From Bog-756 sp963778165 (GTDB taxonomy: Bacteria; Actinomycetota; Acidimicrobiia; Acidimicrobiales; RAAP-2), in assembly GCA_963778165.1 (NCBI GenBank), contig CAVZTE010000004.1, forward strand, positions 476,445-540,444: 64,000 nt of DNA. Reading direction: 5' to 3'. Position numbers and translations under genes: made by a program. Position 1 is the stretch's first letter. Each line of letters begins with the position of its first letter. This document shows, piece by piece, positions 1 through 8,626 of this stretch. The notes under the pieces are model-generated. The model did no database searches. It saw only the letters and a program-made list of their open reading frames with translations, and was not told where the DNA came from.

Positions 1-1032
1 AAGATCGACATCGAACCGACCACCGACCTCCACCCCGACGGGTCCCTGGTGCAGCTCCTCCAGCTCCGGGTGGAGGACGACCGGCACTTCTTCACCAACA
101 ACCTCGACGTCCGCTCGTCGGGCTTCCGGTGGTTCATCTCCTTTCTGGCCGCCTTCAAGGAGTTCAAGTCGGACAAGTCGGTCATCGTCCTGCTCGACGA
201 GCCCGCCCTGGCCCTCCATGCCCGGGCCCAGCGGGACTTCCTCGACTTCATCGAGGACACCCTGGGCGACAGCCATCAGATCGTCTACACCACCCACTCC
301 CCGTTCATGGTGGACGCCAGCCACCTCGAGCGGGTCCGGGTGGTCGAGGACCTGGGGCCCGAAGAGGGGGCCAAGGTCACCTCCCGGCTGGTGTCCCGTG
401 ATCCCGACACCCTGTCGCCCCTCGAGGGGATACTCGGCTTCGACATCGCCCGGCAGATCTTCGCCGGGCCGGACAATCTGGTGCTGGAGGGGATCGCCGC
501 CTACACCTACGTCACGGTGATGTCCGAGGTCCTACGCGAGAAAGGACGCAGCCATCTCGACCCCCGGTGGCGGGTGCTACCGGCCGGAGGGGTGGGCACC
601 ATGGCCGCGGCGGTGGCCCAGCTCGGGCGGGAACTCGACGTGACCGTGGTGACCAACGCCGGGACCAACCTCACCCAGAGACTCAACGCTTTGGTCGACC
701 TGGACTTTCTGGAGGCCCGACGGATCGTCCCGCTGGGACTGATCACCGGCATCGATGAAGCCGACTACGAAGACCTGTTCTTCGTGGACGACTACGTGGT
801 CATCTACAACGCCACCTTCGGCTCGACCCTGTCCACCGACGGGCTGTCGGAGGACGAAGAGCCGATCACCGAGCGCATCCGGCGGGTGGAGGGCGACTTC
901 AACCGCAACGACCCGGCCAGTTGGTTTCTGGCCAATCGGAAGACGGCCAGCTTCGTGCTGCGTCCGACCAGCCTCGACCGCTTCGAGCGGCTGTTCGACG
1001 TGATCAACGACACGCTGACGCCGATCAGGTAG
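1..1032 (+). CDS. OLD-family ATPase/nuclease-like protein, C-terminal part (5' end outside window)
   Basis: The frame is open from base 1, so the gene starts upstream of the window; a GTG at 49 is unlikely to be the true start because the sequence before it is coding-like. About 343 residues are visible. In order they show an ABC-type signature (RSSGFRWF), a Walker B motif (IVLLDEP, aspartate at visible residue 66), a switch histidine in TTHSPF, and a C-terminal half resembling the TOPRIM domain of OLD (overcoming lysogenization defect) nucleases: NLVLEG supplies the usual glutamate and YEDLF resembles the late OLD motif. The usual TOPRIM aspartate pair seems replaced by TNAGTN, so nuclease activity is doubtful. 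OLD proteins are ATP-dependent nucleases, often in phage defence; the role here is inferred. The next gene is convergent. Confidence 0.7.
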   Translation, partial: KIDIEPTTDLHPDGSLVQLLQLRVEDDRHFFTNNLDVRSSGFRWFISFLAAFKEFKSDKSVIVLLDEPALALHARAQRDFLDFIEDTLGDSHQIVYTTHSPFMVDASHLERVRVVEDLGPEEGAKVTSRLVSRDPDTLSPLEGILGFDIARQIFAGPDNLVLEGIAAYTYVTVMSEVLREKGRSHLDPRWRVLPAGGVGTMAAAVAQLGRELDVTVVTNAGTNLTQRLNALVDLDFLEARRIVPLGLITGIDEADYEDLFFVDDYVVIYNATFGSTLSTDGLSEDEEPITERIRRVEGDFNRNDPASWFLANRKTASFVLRPTSLDRFERLFDVINDTLTPIR

Positions 1033-1097
1033 CCCCGCCAGGCTCCCGGCCGGGCCGCCGACGGCGGTCCGCTAGGAGAGGCTCAGTCCCGCCGACC

Positions 1098-1892
1098 TCA
1101 GCGCCGGCCGCCGCCGAAGATGCGCAGCAGGGCCAGGTACACCATGGCCGACGAGAGCACCAGCGAGAAGGCCGAGTACCACTCGGCCTCGGCGGGCAGT
1201 TGGAGAGCCTGGGCCCGATAGGCGTAGTCGAAGTCCACGAACAGGTTCATGACGGCCAGAAACAGGTACAGGACCCCGAAGATGAGCACGCCGCCCAACC
1301 CGGTCGTTCCCCATCCGGTCAGGATGGCCACCACGGCCACGGCCAGAAAGCCCAGGGAGGCCACCATGGTGGTCTGGATGAACCGATGGCCCACCCGGAC
1401 CAGGCCGGTACGGAAGAAGAACCACACCCCCACCACCACGGCCAGGGTCCCCACCACGGCCAGGGTCACCACGTGTTGGCCCTGGTCGGCGTAGAAGCGC
1501 GAGATCATGCCGAGGAGCGCTCCTTCGCACACCGCGAACACGGGGGCCAGCACCTTGGCGTGCTGGGGCCGGAACGAGGCCCACAGCCCCGCCCCGAAGG
1601 CCACGATCAGCAGCGGCCACACCAGACCCACCGGGAGGCTGGCGGCGTAGGCCAAGCCGCCGCACACCAGGCCCACGGCCCCGAGGAGGCCGGCCTTGTT
1701 GAAGGCCCCCTCGGCGGTGAACGTCCTGGTGGCGGAGGGCACCACCGGCCCGGACGGGCCGGCCGGGGCCGGATGGTCCAACACCGCGGTCGAGCCTCCA
1801 GGCCCGCCGGTGCTGGGTGGTCCGTAGGCCTGCACCATGCGCTGGTAGTTCGACGATGACCCGAATGATCCCCGGTTGGCCTGTGCTGCCAT
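1098..1892 (-). CDS. Bax inhibitor-1/YccA family membrane protein
   Basis: 264 aa. A hydrophilic, Gly/Pro/Ser-rich N-terminus of about 60 residues is followed by seven hydrophobic segments and ends at IFGGGRR. The order and the phrases AEGAFNKAGLL, FVDFDYAYR and AEWYSAFSLVLSSAMVYLALLRIF match the actinobacterial Bax inhibitor-1/YccA family (integral membrane proteins with proposed roles in ion leak or membrane-protein quality control). The ATG at 1892 is chosen because it carries an AGGAG about 10 nt upstream and begins MAAQANRG; the frame stays open a further 117 nt upstream but that stretch is low-complexity. Stands alone between convergent and divergent neighbours; function not inferable from context. 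Confidence 0.85.
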   Translation of the reverse strand: MAAQANRGSFGSSSNYQRMVQAYGPPSTGGPGGSTAVLDHPAPAGPSGPVVPSATRTFTAEGAFNKAGLLGAVGLVCGGLAYAASLPVGLVWPLLIVAFGAGLWASFRPQHAKVLAPVFAVCEGALLGMISRFYADQGQHVVTLAVVGTLAVVVGVWFFFRTGLVRVGHRFIQTTMVASLGFLAVAVVAILTGWGTTGLGGVLIFGVLYLFLAVMNLFVDFDYAYRAQALQLPAEAEWYSAFSLVLSSAMVYLALLRIFGGGRR

Positions 1893-2083
1893 GATTCCTT
1901 GTCTCCTGTCCTGCGGGGACCTTCCGGCCACCGCTCCCCGTGCTCCGCCCAGGTGGGGCGGCCTGTCCGGGGCCTTGTCCTCACACCATTCTGCCGCCTC
2001 GGCCCTCATGTCGTGCCGCGGGTCGCTCCCGGCCCCCGGATCAGGGCTCAGGTCGACCGGTCAGGCGGGTTCGGGCGGGCCGG

Positions 2084-2620
2084 TCAGGCCGGTTCGGGCG
2101 CGGCCACCGTCGTCGGATCCGGCTGCTCCATGGAGACCAGCAGGGTCCGGAGGTCCTTGCTCAACCGCTCCAAAAAGGCCCGGTCCAGGCCGGAGAAGAT
2201 CTGCTTCTCGGACTCGTTCTTGGTGGCCACCACCTCGTTGGCCTGCTTCAGGCCCTCGGGGGTCAGTGACACCAGCACCTGGCGCCGGTCGTCGGGATCC
2301 ACCTCCCGCTTGACCCAGCCCCGGCCCTCCAGCCGTCCCACCCGGTTGGTGATGGCCCCCGAGGTGACCCCGCTCTCCCGTTGCAGCTCACCGGCGCTGC
2401 GCCGGTACCCGGGGGCCCGCAGCAGTGACATCAGCACCTCGATCTCCCAGAACTCGTCCACCCCGGTGGCCAGGTTGGACCGCACCGCCCGTTCCAGGTG
2501 CATGGACGCCCGGCGGATCCGCATGGCCAGGCTCTTGGCCGTGACGTCGAGGTCGGGATTCTCCCGGTGCCAGAACTCGACGATGTCGTCCACCTCGTCG
2601 CGCCGGTCCCCGGATTCCAT
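2084..2620 (-). CDS. MarR-family transcriptional regulator
   Basis: 178 aa. Winged helix-turn-helix of the MarR type: an N-terminal dimerisation helix, then FWEIEVLMSLLRAPGYRRSAGE, the recognition region SGVTSGAITNRVGRLEGRGWV and the wing DPDDRRQVLVSLTPEG, which is the family hallmark (DxRxxxxxLT). The ATG at 2620 (MESGDRRDEVDD) is preferred over upstream in-frame codons that run into the promoter palindromes. It is divergent from the DHA2 exporter starting at 2727 with about 106 bp between them containing operator-like palindromes, so it probably represses that exporter and itself and is released by a ligand; that is inference from layout. Confidence 0.88.
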   Translation of the reverse strand: MESGDRRDEVDDIVEFWHRENPDLDVTAKSLAMRIRRASMHLERAVRSNLATGVDEFWEIEVLMSLLRAPGYRRSAGELQRESGVTSGAITNRVGRLEGRGWVKREVDPDDRRQVLVSLTPEGLKQANEVVATKNESEKQIFSGLDRAFLERLSKDLRTLLVSMEQPDPTTVAAPEPA

Positions 2621-2638
2621 GGAATAAACCGTACTTCC

Positions 2639-2693
2639 TTCAACGTTGAAACACTTGACCGACACTTTAAGGTCCAATATCTTAGTGTTAAGA
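2639..2693 (+). promoter_or_regulatory. Divergent promoter/operator between MarR gene and DHA2 exporter
   Basis: A sigma-70-like promoter facing the exporter can be read: TTGACC at 2655-2660, a 17-nt spacer, TATCTT at 2678-2683. A perfect 12-bp palindrome TTCAACGTTGAA sits at 2639-2650 and a second inverted repeat TCTTA-GTGT-TAAGA at 2680-2693 overlaps the -10 hexamer. MarR dimers typically bind such palindromes, so repression by occlusion of the -10 is the simplest reading. Confidence 0.6.
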
Positions 2694-2726
2694 GATTAGA
2701 CCGGCGGCGGACAAGGAGGTCCCCCC

Positions 2727-4235
2727 ATGGACGCAATCACCGCACGCTTCCGAACCATCCCGACCTGGGCCGTGCTGGCCATCTGCTGCGCCGCCCAGTT
2801 CATGGTGGTGCTGGACGTGGCCATCGTCAACGTGGCCCTTCCCCAGATGCGGGTCAGCCTCGGGCTGTCCGTGGTCGGGGAGCAGTGGGTGGTCAACGCC
2901 TACACCCTGACCTTCGCCGGCTTCCTGATGCTGGGCGGGCGGGCCGCCGACCTGTTCGGCCGCCGCCGCATCTTCATCATCGGGCTCACCGTGTTCACGG
3001 TGTGCAGCCTGTTGGGCGGGCTGGCCCAGAACGGGGCCTGGCTGATCGCGGCCCGGGCGGCCCAGGGGCTGGGCGGCGCCATTCTGGCCCCGGCCACCCT
3101 CAGCATCCTGGTGACCTCGTTCACCGACCCCGGCGAGCGCCGCAAGGCCCTCGGGGCGTGGTCGGCCACCGCAGCCAGCGGGGCCGCCGTCGGCGTGCTG
3201 GCCGGTGGGATCCTGACCAGCTACCTGGGCTGGCGGTGGGTGCTCTTCGTGAACGTGCCCATCGGCATCGTGCTGCTGGCCGGAGCCTGGGTGGCCCTCC
3301 CCCGGAACGAGGAGCGGGGTCCCCGCAAGGCCCTCGACCTGACCGGGGCGGCCACGGTGACGGCCGGGTTGGCCGTGCTGGTCTACGGCATCGTCAGCAC
3401 CGACGTCCACCCGTGGGGCTCGTCGCGGACCATCGTGACCCTGGCCATCGGCCTCTTCCTGTTGGCGGTGTTCGCCGTGACCGAGGCCCGCTTCGCCAAG
3501 GACCCGCTGATCCCCCTGTCCATCTTCAAGCGCCGGAGCATCTCGGTGGCCAACGGCATCGCCGTGACCATGGGGGCGGCCATCTTCGGCACCTACTTCT
3601 TCTTGTCCCTGTTCCTCCAGGACGTGGACGGCTACAGCGCGCTCCGGACCGGGATGGCGTTCCTACCGGTGGGCCTGTTCACCTTGGGCGGCGCCCTCAT
3701 CGGCTCGCGGTTGGTCCAGTACATCGGGCCCCGCAACCAACTGATGCTGGGCCCGGGCCTCGGGGCCATCGGGCTGCTGTGGCTGTCGCAGGTGCAGGCC
3801 GGGGGCGGGTACTTCGCCCAGGTCTTCGGACCGGTCATCCTCATCGGCGTGGGCCTCGGGATGTCCTTCGTGCCCATGACCCTGGCCGCCACCAACGGCG
3901 TCCCGGTCCACGAGGCGGGGCTGGCCTCGGGGCTGATCAACACCACCCGGCAGATGGGCGGGGCGCTGGGTCTGGCCATCATGGCCACGGTGGCCTCCAG
4001 CATCGCCGCCGATCACCTGCACGGGCCGGGGCACCACTCGGTCGGTGACGCTCTGACCTCGGGGTACCGGGTGGCCTTTCTCATGGCCGGCGTCGGACTG
4101 CTGATCGGTGTGGGCCTGGCCACGTTGCTCCCCAAGTTCAAGGCCCCGACCCCGCCGGTGGAGGCGGAGCTGCACGCCGTGGAGGACGAGATCGAAAAGG
4201 ACCAGGCCGGGGGGCTGGTGGTGGTGGAGCTGTGA
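2727..4235 (+). CDS. DHA2 (14-TMS) MFS drug:H+ antiporter, EmrB/QacA type
   Basis: 502 aa integral membrane protein with about 14 hydrophobic segments. Diagnostic motifs: VVLDVAIVNVALPQM in TM1 (the LDxTVVNVALP motif of the DHA2 group), the loop 2-3 motif GGRAADLFGRRRIF (motif A), and the TM5 antiporter motif region GAAVGVLAGGILTSYLGWRWVLFVNVPIG. Start ATG 2727 has AAGGAGG 7 nt upstream. Such proteins export lipophilic toxins or antibiotics using the proton gradient. Divergent from a MarR regulator, with an operator-like repeat over the promoter, so probably induced by its substrate; the substrate cannot be told from sequence. Confidence 0.9.
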   Translation: MDAITARFRTIPTWAVLAICCAAQFMVVLDVAIVNVALPQMRVSLGLSVVGEQWVVNAYTLTFAGFLMLGGRAADLFGRRRIFIIGLTVFTVCSLLGGLAQNGAWLIAARAAQGLGGAILAPATLSILVTSFTDPGERRKALGAWSATAASGAAVGVLAGGILTSYLGWRWVLFVNVPIGIVLLAGAWVALPRNEERGPRKALDLTGAATVTAGLAVLVYGIVSTDVHPWGSSRTIVTLAIGLFLLAVFAVTEARFAKDPLIPLSIFKRRSISVANGIAVTMGAAIFGTYFFLSLFLQDVDGYSALRTGMAFLPVGLFTLGGALIGSRLVQYIGPRNQLMLGPGLGAIGLLWLSQVQAGGGYFAQVFGPVILIGVGLGMSFVPMTLAATNGVPVHEAGLASGLINTTRQMGGALGLAIMATVASSIAADHLHGPGHHSVGDALTSGYRVAFLMAGVGLLIGVGLATLLPKFKAPTPPVEAELHAVEDEIEKDQAGGLVVVEL

Positions 4236-4365
4236 CCGCCACCGGGTGAGTCTCCGGGGTGTCGGGGTGGCCGCTGCCGCCTCTATGGCGCCGGCAGCCC
4301 GGAGCACCGCCTCGATACACCCCTCATCTATGTTGTCAGCCAGGCCCGAGGGATGAGGTTTCGAG

Positions 4366-5328
4366 TTGACCAACAAGCAGGTGAAGGCCCCGAGGCCGGC
4401 GGCAGCCCGGCGACGCGGGACCACCAAGACCTCGGCCTTCGGCGTCTCCAAACGTGAGGGGCACGACGCCTCGGACTTCTACGGCCGGTTCGCCCCTCTC
4501 CGCCAGGACTCGAGCGGGATGCCGGCCGCTCCGGTCACCGTGGACAAGCTGGTGGTCGGGGACTCCCGCAACATGAAGGTGGTCAACGACGACTCGGTGG
4601 CCCTGGTGGTCACCTCGCCGCCCTACTACGCGGGCAAGGAGTACGAGACCGAGCTGGGCCGGGGCGGTGTCCCCTCCAGCTACGTCGACTACCTGATCAT
4701 GCTCCGCGACGTCTTCGCCGAGTGCTGGCGGGTGCTGGAGCCGGGCGGGCGGATCGCCGTCAACGTGGCCAACCTGGGGCGCAAGCCGTACCGCTCGCTC
4801 AGTGCCGACGTGACCCGCATCCTCCAGGACGATCTGGGCTTTTTGATCCGCGGGGAGATCCTGTGGGTCAAGGCCGAGGGGGCGTCGGGGTCGTGCGCCT
4901 GGGGCTCCTACATGTCGGCCGCCAACCCGGTGCTGCGCGACGTGAGCGAGCGGGTGGTCGTCGCCAGCAAGCTCCGCTTGGACCGGGCCATCGACCGCAA
5001 GCAGCGCCAGCAGCTGGGGATGCCCCACGAGAACACCATCACCAAGGACGAGTTCCACGAGGCCACCCTGGACACCTGGCGGATCCGCCCCGAGTCGGCC
5101 AAGCGGGTGGGCCACCCGGCCCCGTTCCCGGTGGACCTGCCCCGCCGCCTCATCGAGCTGTACTCCTACCGGGATGACCTGATCCTCGACCCCTTCGTGG
5201 GGGCGGGCACCACGGCGGTGGCGGCGGTCAGGACCGGACGCCACTACGTCGGCTACGACACCGACCGCACCTACATCTCGCTCAGCCGGGCCCGGATCAA
5301 GAGCCAAGTGGCCGACCCGGACAGCTGA
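4366..5328 (+). CDS. Site-specific DNA methyltransferase, beta-class (N4-cytosine or N6-adenine)
   Basis: 320 aa. The catalytic motif IV TSPPYY lies at residues 83-88 and the AdoMet-binding motif I DPFVGAGTT at 275-283; this order (IV before I) is the beta class, Pfam N6_N4_Mtase. SPPY is most typical of N4-cytosine enzymes, though some N6-adenine enzymes use it. The TTG start at 4366 follows a GAGG 7 nt upstream; a start at the later ATG 4519 would still keep all motifs. The stop is 1 nt from the start of the next gene (candidate nuclease), implying one transcript and a restriction-modification unit. Recognition sequence unknown. Confidence 0.88.
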   Translation: MTNKQVKAPRPAAARRRGTTKTSAFGVSKREGHDASDFYGRFAPLRQDSSGMPAAPVTVDKLVVGDSRNMKVVNDDSVALVVTSPPYYAGKEYETELGRGGVPSSYVDYLIMLRDVFAECWRVLEPGGRIAVNVANLGRKPYRSLSADVTRILQDDLGFLIRGEILWVKAEGASGSCAWGSYMSAANPVLRDVSERVVVASKLRLDRAIDRKQRQQLGMPHENTITKDEFHEATLDTWRIRPESAKRVGHPAPFPVDLPRRLIELYSYRDDLILDPFVGAGTTAVAAVRTGRHYVGYDTDRTYISLSRARIKSQVADPDS

Positions 5329-5329
5329 C

Positions 5330-6331
5330 GTGAGCCGGCCCCTCACGCTGATCACCGAGATCGGCACGGGCCTGGGGATGATCCCGGACCTGGAGTTGGC
5401 CACCGCCTTCGACGCCGGCCCTCCGGACGTGCTGGTGGGCGTGGATCATGAGGTCTGGGCCAGCCTGTCGGCGTGGTGGTGGGGCGGTGAGTACCGCCGG
5501 CCGTTCGCCGACGCCTTCGAGGACGGCCGCCACTTCTACCGGTCCGCCCTGGGGCTCCGCTACCGGGCCCCCCTCACGGTGGAGTGGCGGGGACCGCTCA
5601 AGCCTCCCGAGGACGATCCCCTACCGGCCGACCTCCGGATCGACGGGGTGTTCGCGGTCAGTTGCAAGAACCTCTCGAAGGTCCTCTCCAATCCCTCGCC
5701 GGCCGCCCTGTTCCACTCGGCCCTGCGCCAACCCGAGCTCGGCGGTCGTGACTGGTACGACGAGATCGCCCCGGTGGAGTTGGGCAACCTGTACCGGGCC
5801 GCCATCGAGCACCTCGACCTCACCGGCTTCCCGCCACTGCCATCTGGGCTGAGCCGGGGCCAACGGGCCGTCCTCAAGGGGCAGTTGGCCCGCAAGTGGC
5901 CTCCCGCTCTGGAGGCCGAAGTGGCCGAGTGGGTGACGGCGGTGAGCACCCGGAGTGCCGCCCTGTTGCAGCAGACCCTGGCCACCAAGCGGGACCGCGA
6001 GCGCTTCTACTGGCGACTGCTGCGCATCCACAGCGCGCCGTACTTCATCCTCGGCCGCCAACCCTCGGGGCCGACCCGGCTACGGGTCCTGACCCCGTGG
6101 GACCTTCGGCGACGGTTCTCCTTCGAAGGACTGGAGATCGCACCGGCCGCGGCCGGCCAACCCCAGATCCAGTGGACGGCTTCGTTTCGGGACCTGGCTA
6201 CCGGTGCCAGCCGGGAGACGGCGGGGCACGTGGAGATCCGATGGAGCCACGGACGGTTCTGCGGAGCGCCGGAGTCGAAGATCTATCTCGACACCCCGCA
6301 CGACCGGGCGGTCGGGTACCTCCCGATCTGA
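5330..6331 (+). CDS. Unrecognised protein, candidate restriction endonuclease partner of the methyltransferase
   Basis: 333 aa, GTG start one nucleotide after the methyltransferase stop. I do not recognise a named family. A possible PD-(D/E)xK nuclease core is LRIDGVFAVSCK (residues 102-113): an aspartate (105) before a beta-strand ending in S-C-K, where the middle acidic residue of the classic motif is replaced by serine. The remainder is soluble and rich in Trp and Arg, with no membrane segment or helicase motif. Context (tight pair with a beta-class methyltransferase) is the main reason to suggest a Type II restriction enzyme. It could instead be a specificity or unrelated accessory protein. 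Confidence 0.5.
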   Translation: MSRPLTLITEIGTGLGMIPDLELATAFDAGPPDVLVGVDHEVWASLSAWWWGGEYRRPFADAFEDGRHFYRSALGLRYRAPLTVEWRGPLKPPEDDPLPADLRIDGVFAVSCKNLSKVLSNPSPAALFHSALRQPELGGRDWYDEIAPVELGNLYRAAIEHLDLTGFPPLPSGLSRGQRAVLKGQLARKWPPALEAEVAEWVTAVSTRSAALLQQTLATKRDRERFYWRLLRIHSAPYFILGRQPSGPTRLRVLTPWDLRRRFSFEGLEIAPAAAGQPQIQWTASFRDLATGASRETAGHVEIRWSHGRFCGAPESKIYLDTPHDRAVGYLPI

Positions 6332-6503
6332 CCGATCGCACCGCCACCTGACCATACCGATGGGTAACTTACCGGTGGGTCATCCGGACCGGCTCCCACC
6401 GGCGCCGTGCCGCTGTAACGCATCAGCGCGGTTGCCTCGTTGCCACAGGTGACCAACGGGTGAAGTCGGATGGCTTCACCTTGTAGACCCAAGGGGGAAT
6501 TAC

Positions 6504-6998
6504 ATGCGTCGTCATCTAGCCACCCGCCTCGTGCTCTGTGCGGCTTTCGCCGGAGGTGCGTCTCTGGCCGCAGTGGCCGTTCCGGGGGGCATCGCCAGCG
6601 CCACCACAGCCAAGACCTTGAGCTGCACCACCCTCACCGGCGGTGAATCCACCCAGAGCATCTCCGGGTGCACCGGAAGCGGTAGCAGCCAGACCGGAAG
6701 CAAGGGTACGTCCAAGGTCGTCAACAACATCTCGAAGAAGTCCGGCACGGCCACCATCACGTGGACCTCGACCAAGAAGACCTCGATCGAGAGCTACACC
6801 TACACCGAGGACACGGGCACGAAGAACACCTGTGCGGCGAAGACGGGCTACACCAAGGTCGCCATGGCTGTCGAAAAGGGCACGGTCACCGGAGGCACGG
6901 CCACCTCGCTCAAGGGTGGAGCGGTCAGCGGAACCGTCTGCGCCTACAAGAAGGGCACAACCATCGCCGTCTTCAACAAGGGCCCGCAGAAGCTGTAG
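6504..6998 (+). CDS. Small secreted protein, function unknown
   Basis: 164 aa. A clear Sec signal peptide (MRRHLATRLVLCAAFAG, hydrophobic core, cleavage near AVPGGIASA-TT) precedes a Thr/Ser/Gly/Lys-rich mature domain with four cysteines (SCTTL, SGCTG, NTCAAK, GTVCAYK) that could form two disulfides. Beta-rich, basic, no recognised domain. ATG 6504 has AAGGGGG 7 nt upstream. Monocistronic: a strong hairpin follows. Likely an extracellular or wall-associated beta-sandwich protein; that is only an impression from composition. Confidence 0.7.
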   Translation: MRRHLATRLVLCAAFAGGASLAAVAVPGGIASATTAKTLSCTTLTGGESTQSISGCTGSGSSQTGSKGTSKVVNNISKKSGTATITWTSTKKTSIESYTYTEDTGTKNTCAAKTGYTKVAMAVEKGTVTGGTATSLKGGAVSGTVCAYKKGTTIAVFNKGPQKL

Positions 6999-7030
6999 GT
7001 AATCCCTTTCCGTCTCGACGGAAGTCGATA

Positions 7031-7060
7031 GAACGCCCCCGGCTCCGGCCGGGGGCGTTC
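7031..7060 (+). terminator. Strong hairpin after the small secreted protein gene
   Basis: Perfect 12-bp GC-rich stem GAACGCCCCCGG / CCGGGGGCGTTC (7031-7042 and 7049-7060) with a 6-nt loop, 32 nt after the stop codon. There is no T-run, which is common for actinobacterial terminators. Confidence 0.6.
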
Positions 7061-7145
7061 TGCGTGCCAGGGCTATCCACACTCGTCCTACCGGACAGCC
7101 ACCGTCCCTGATCGACCGGGAGCCGGCGGCCAGCTACCGGTACCA

Positions 7146-8135
7146 TTGGCAGCTGTGGTGGTCCGCGCCCCGGTCGAGCCGGCAGAGATCGAGACCTTTC
7201 GGCGGGAGCTGACCGGCTACTGCTACCGGGTGCTCGGCTCGGGGTTCGAAGCGGAGGACGCGGTCCAAGAGACCCTGGTCCGGGCGTGGCGGAACGCCGA
7301 GCAGTTCGAGGGTAGGTCCAGCCTCAAGTCGTGGCTGTACCGCATCGCCACCAACGTCTGTATCGACATGAGCCGCCAGGTCCAGCGGCGGGCCCGTCCG
7401 GTGGACATGGGCCCGGCCTCCCCTCCTGAGGAGTCGTTCCTCGGGCCGCTCCTGACCGAGGTGGCCTGGGTGACGCCGCTAGCCGACACCACAGCGGGAG
7501 CCGCCTCGTCGGATCCCGCCGAGATCGTCCAGTACCGCGAGTCGGTCCGCCTGGCCTTCGTAGCCGCTCTGCAACACCTGCCGGCCCGCCAACGGGTGAC
7601 CCTCATCCTTTGTGAGGTCCTGCGCTGGCCCGCCGCCGACGTGGCCGAACTGCTCGACACCACCGTGGCCGCGGTCAACAGCTCGCTGCAGCGGGCCCGG
7701 GCCACGCTTGCCGGTGTGGAGGGAGGGGCCCGACCGGAGCCGCTGGATGTGGACGACCGGGTCCTGCTCGAGCAGTACGTGGAGGCCTTCGAGCGTTACG
7801 ACATCGGACGACTGGTGACGCTGCTCCGTGAGGATGCCGTCCAGTCGATGCCGCCCTTCGCCATGTGGATCAGGGGCGCCGGGAACATCGGAAGGTGGAT
7901 GGTCGAGCCGGGCCCGAGCATGTGCCGGGGTTCGGTCCTCCGGCCCACCTCGGCCAACGGGTGCCCGGCGTTCGGCCAGTACAAACCGGACCCGGAGGGC
8001 GGGTACACCCCGTGGGCCATCCAGGTGCTGGAGATCTCCGGCGGGGTGATCGTGGGGATGAACTTCTTCCTCCACGTCCTCGACCCCAACCGCCTGTTCC
8101 CCTCCTTCGGCCTGCCCCTCCACCTCGACGGGTAG
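7146..8135 (+). CDS. ECF RNA polymerase sigma factor with C-terminal SnoaL-like domain
   Basis: 329 aa. Region 2 is at about residues 15-85 (YRVLGSGFEAEDAVQETLVRAW then SSLKSWLYRIATNVCID) and region 4 at about 135-185 (LQHLPARQRVTLILCEVLRWPAADVAELLDTT). DTTVAAVNSSLQRARATL and a 130-residue C-terminal extension with a SnoaL-like pattern (DIGRLVTLLREDAVQSMPPF) match the SigG/TIGR02960-type ECF factors. In related ECF groups such extensions replace a separate anti-sigma factor. The start is uncertain: TTG 7146, or in-frame GTG at 7155 or 7158; no convincing ribosome site is visible. No anti-sigma gene is adjacent, fitting internal regulation. Confidence 0.85.
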   Translation: MAAVVVRAPVEPAEIETFRRELTGYCYRVLGSGFEAEDAVQETLVRAWRNAEQFEGRSSLKSWLYRIATNVCIDMSRQVQRRARPVDMGPASPPEESFLGPLLTEVAWVTPLADTTAGAASSDPAEIVQYRESVRLAFVAALQHLPARQRVTLILCEVLRWPAADVAELLDTTVAAVNSSLQRARATLAGVEGGARPEPLDVDDRVLLEQYVEAFERYDIGRLVTLLREDAVQSMPPFAMWIRGAGNIGRWMVEPGPSMCRGSVLRPTSANGCPAFGQYKPDPEGGYTPWAIQVLEISGGVIVGMNFFLHVLDPNRLFPSFGLPLHLDG

Positions 8136-8218
8136 TGGCGGCGGGACCGATGAGTCCGGTGCCGGTCCACCGTCCACATGATGTGCCCATCCCGTACCGC
8201 AAGGAGCTGACACCGACC

Positions 8219-8626
8219 ATGGACGACGCCCTGAGGGAGTACATCGAGGCCATTCCGACCGGGTACCGCCCGCTGTTCGACCGCATCGACCGGTTGATCC
8301 TCGCTACCTTTCCGGCCGCCACCGTGGGGATCTCCTACAAGATGCCCACCTACCGGGTGGGCCGGAACCGCCTCTTCGTGGGGGTGTGGAAGCACGGCGT
8401 CTCGATCTACGGCTGGGCCCAGGGAGCGGTCGACGACTTCGTAGCCGACCACCCCCACCTGCGGACCAGCAAGGGCACCATCCAGATCGGCGCCGAGGAC
8501 GATGCCCTGATCACCGACGACGAGCTGCGCTACCTGGTGCGGGCGGCCCTGGATCGCTCGAGTCCCGCTCAGCTGCTCGCTTCCCAGAAGAAGGAGAACT
8601 CCACACTGTCGGCTTCGTCGCGCTGA
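8219..8626 (+). CDS. DUF1801 (YdhG-like) domain protein
   Basis: 135 aa. MDDALREYIEAIPTGYRPLFDRIDRLIL, then ISYKMPTYRVGRNRLFVGVWKHGVSIYGW and SKGTIQIGAEDDALITDDELRYLVRAAL fit the DUF1801 fold (iron-chaperone-like domain of YdhG; biochemical role poorly known). ATG 8219 is chosen with AAGGAG at 8201-8206 (somewhat long spacing); an in-frame ATG at 8150 would add 23 non-conserved residues. The 3' end overlaps a small convergent gene by about 58 nt. Confidence 0.8.
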   Translation: MDDALREYIEAIPTGYRPLFDRIDRLILATFPAATVGISYKMPTYRVGRNRLFVGVWKHGVSIYGWAQGAVDDFVADHPHLRTSKGTIQIGAEDDALITDDELRYLVRAALDRSSPAQLLASQKKENSTLSASSR

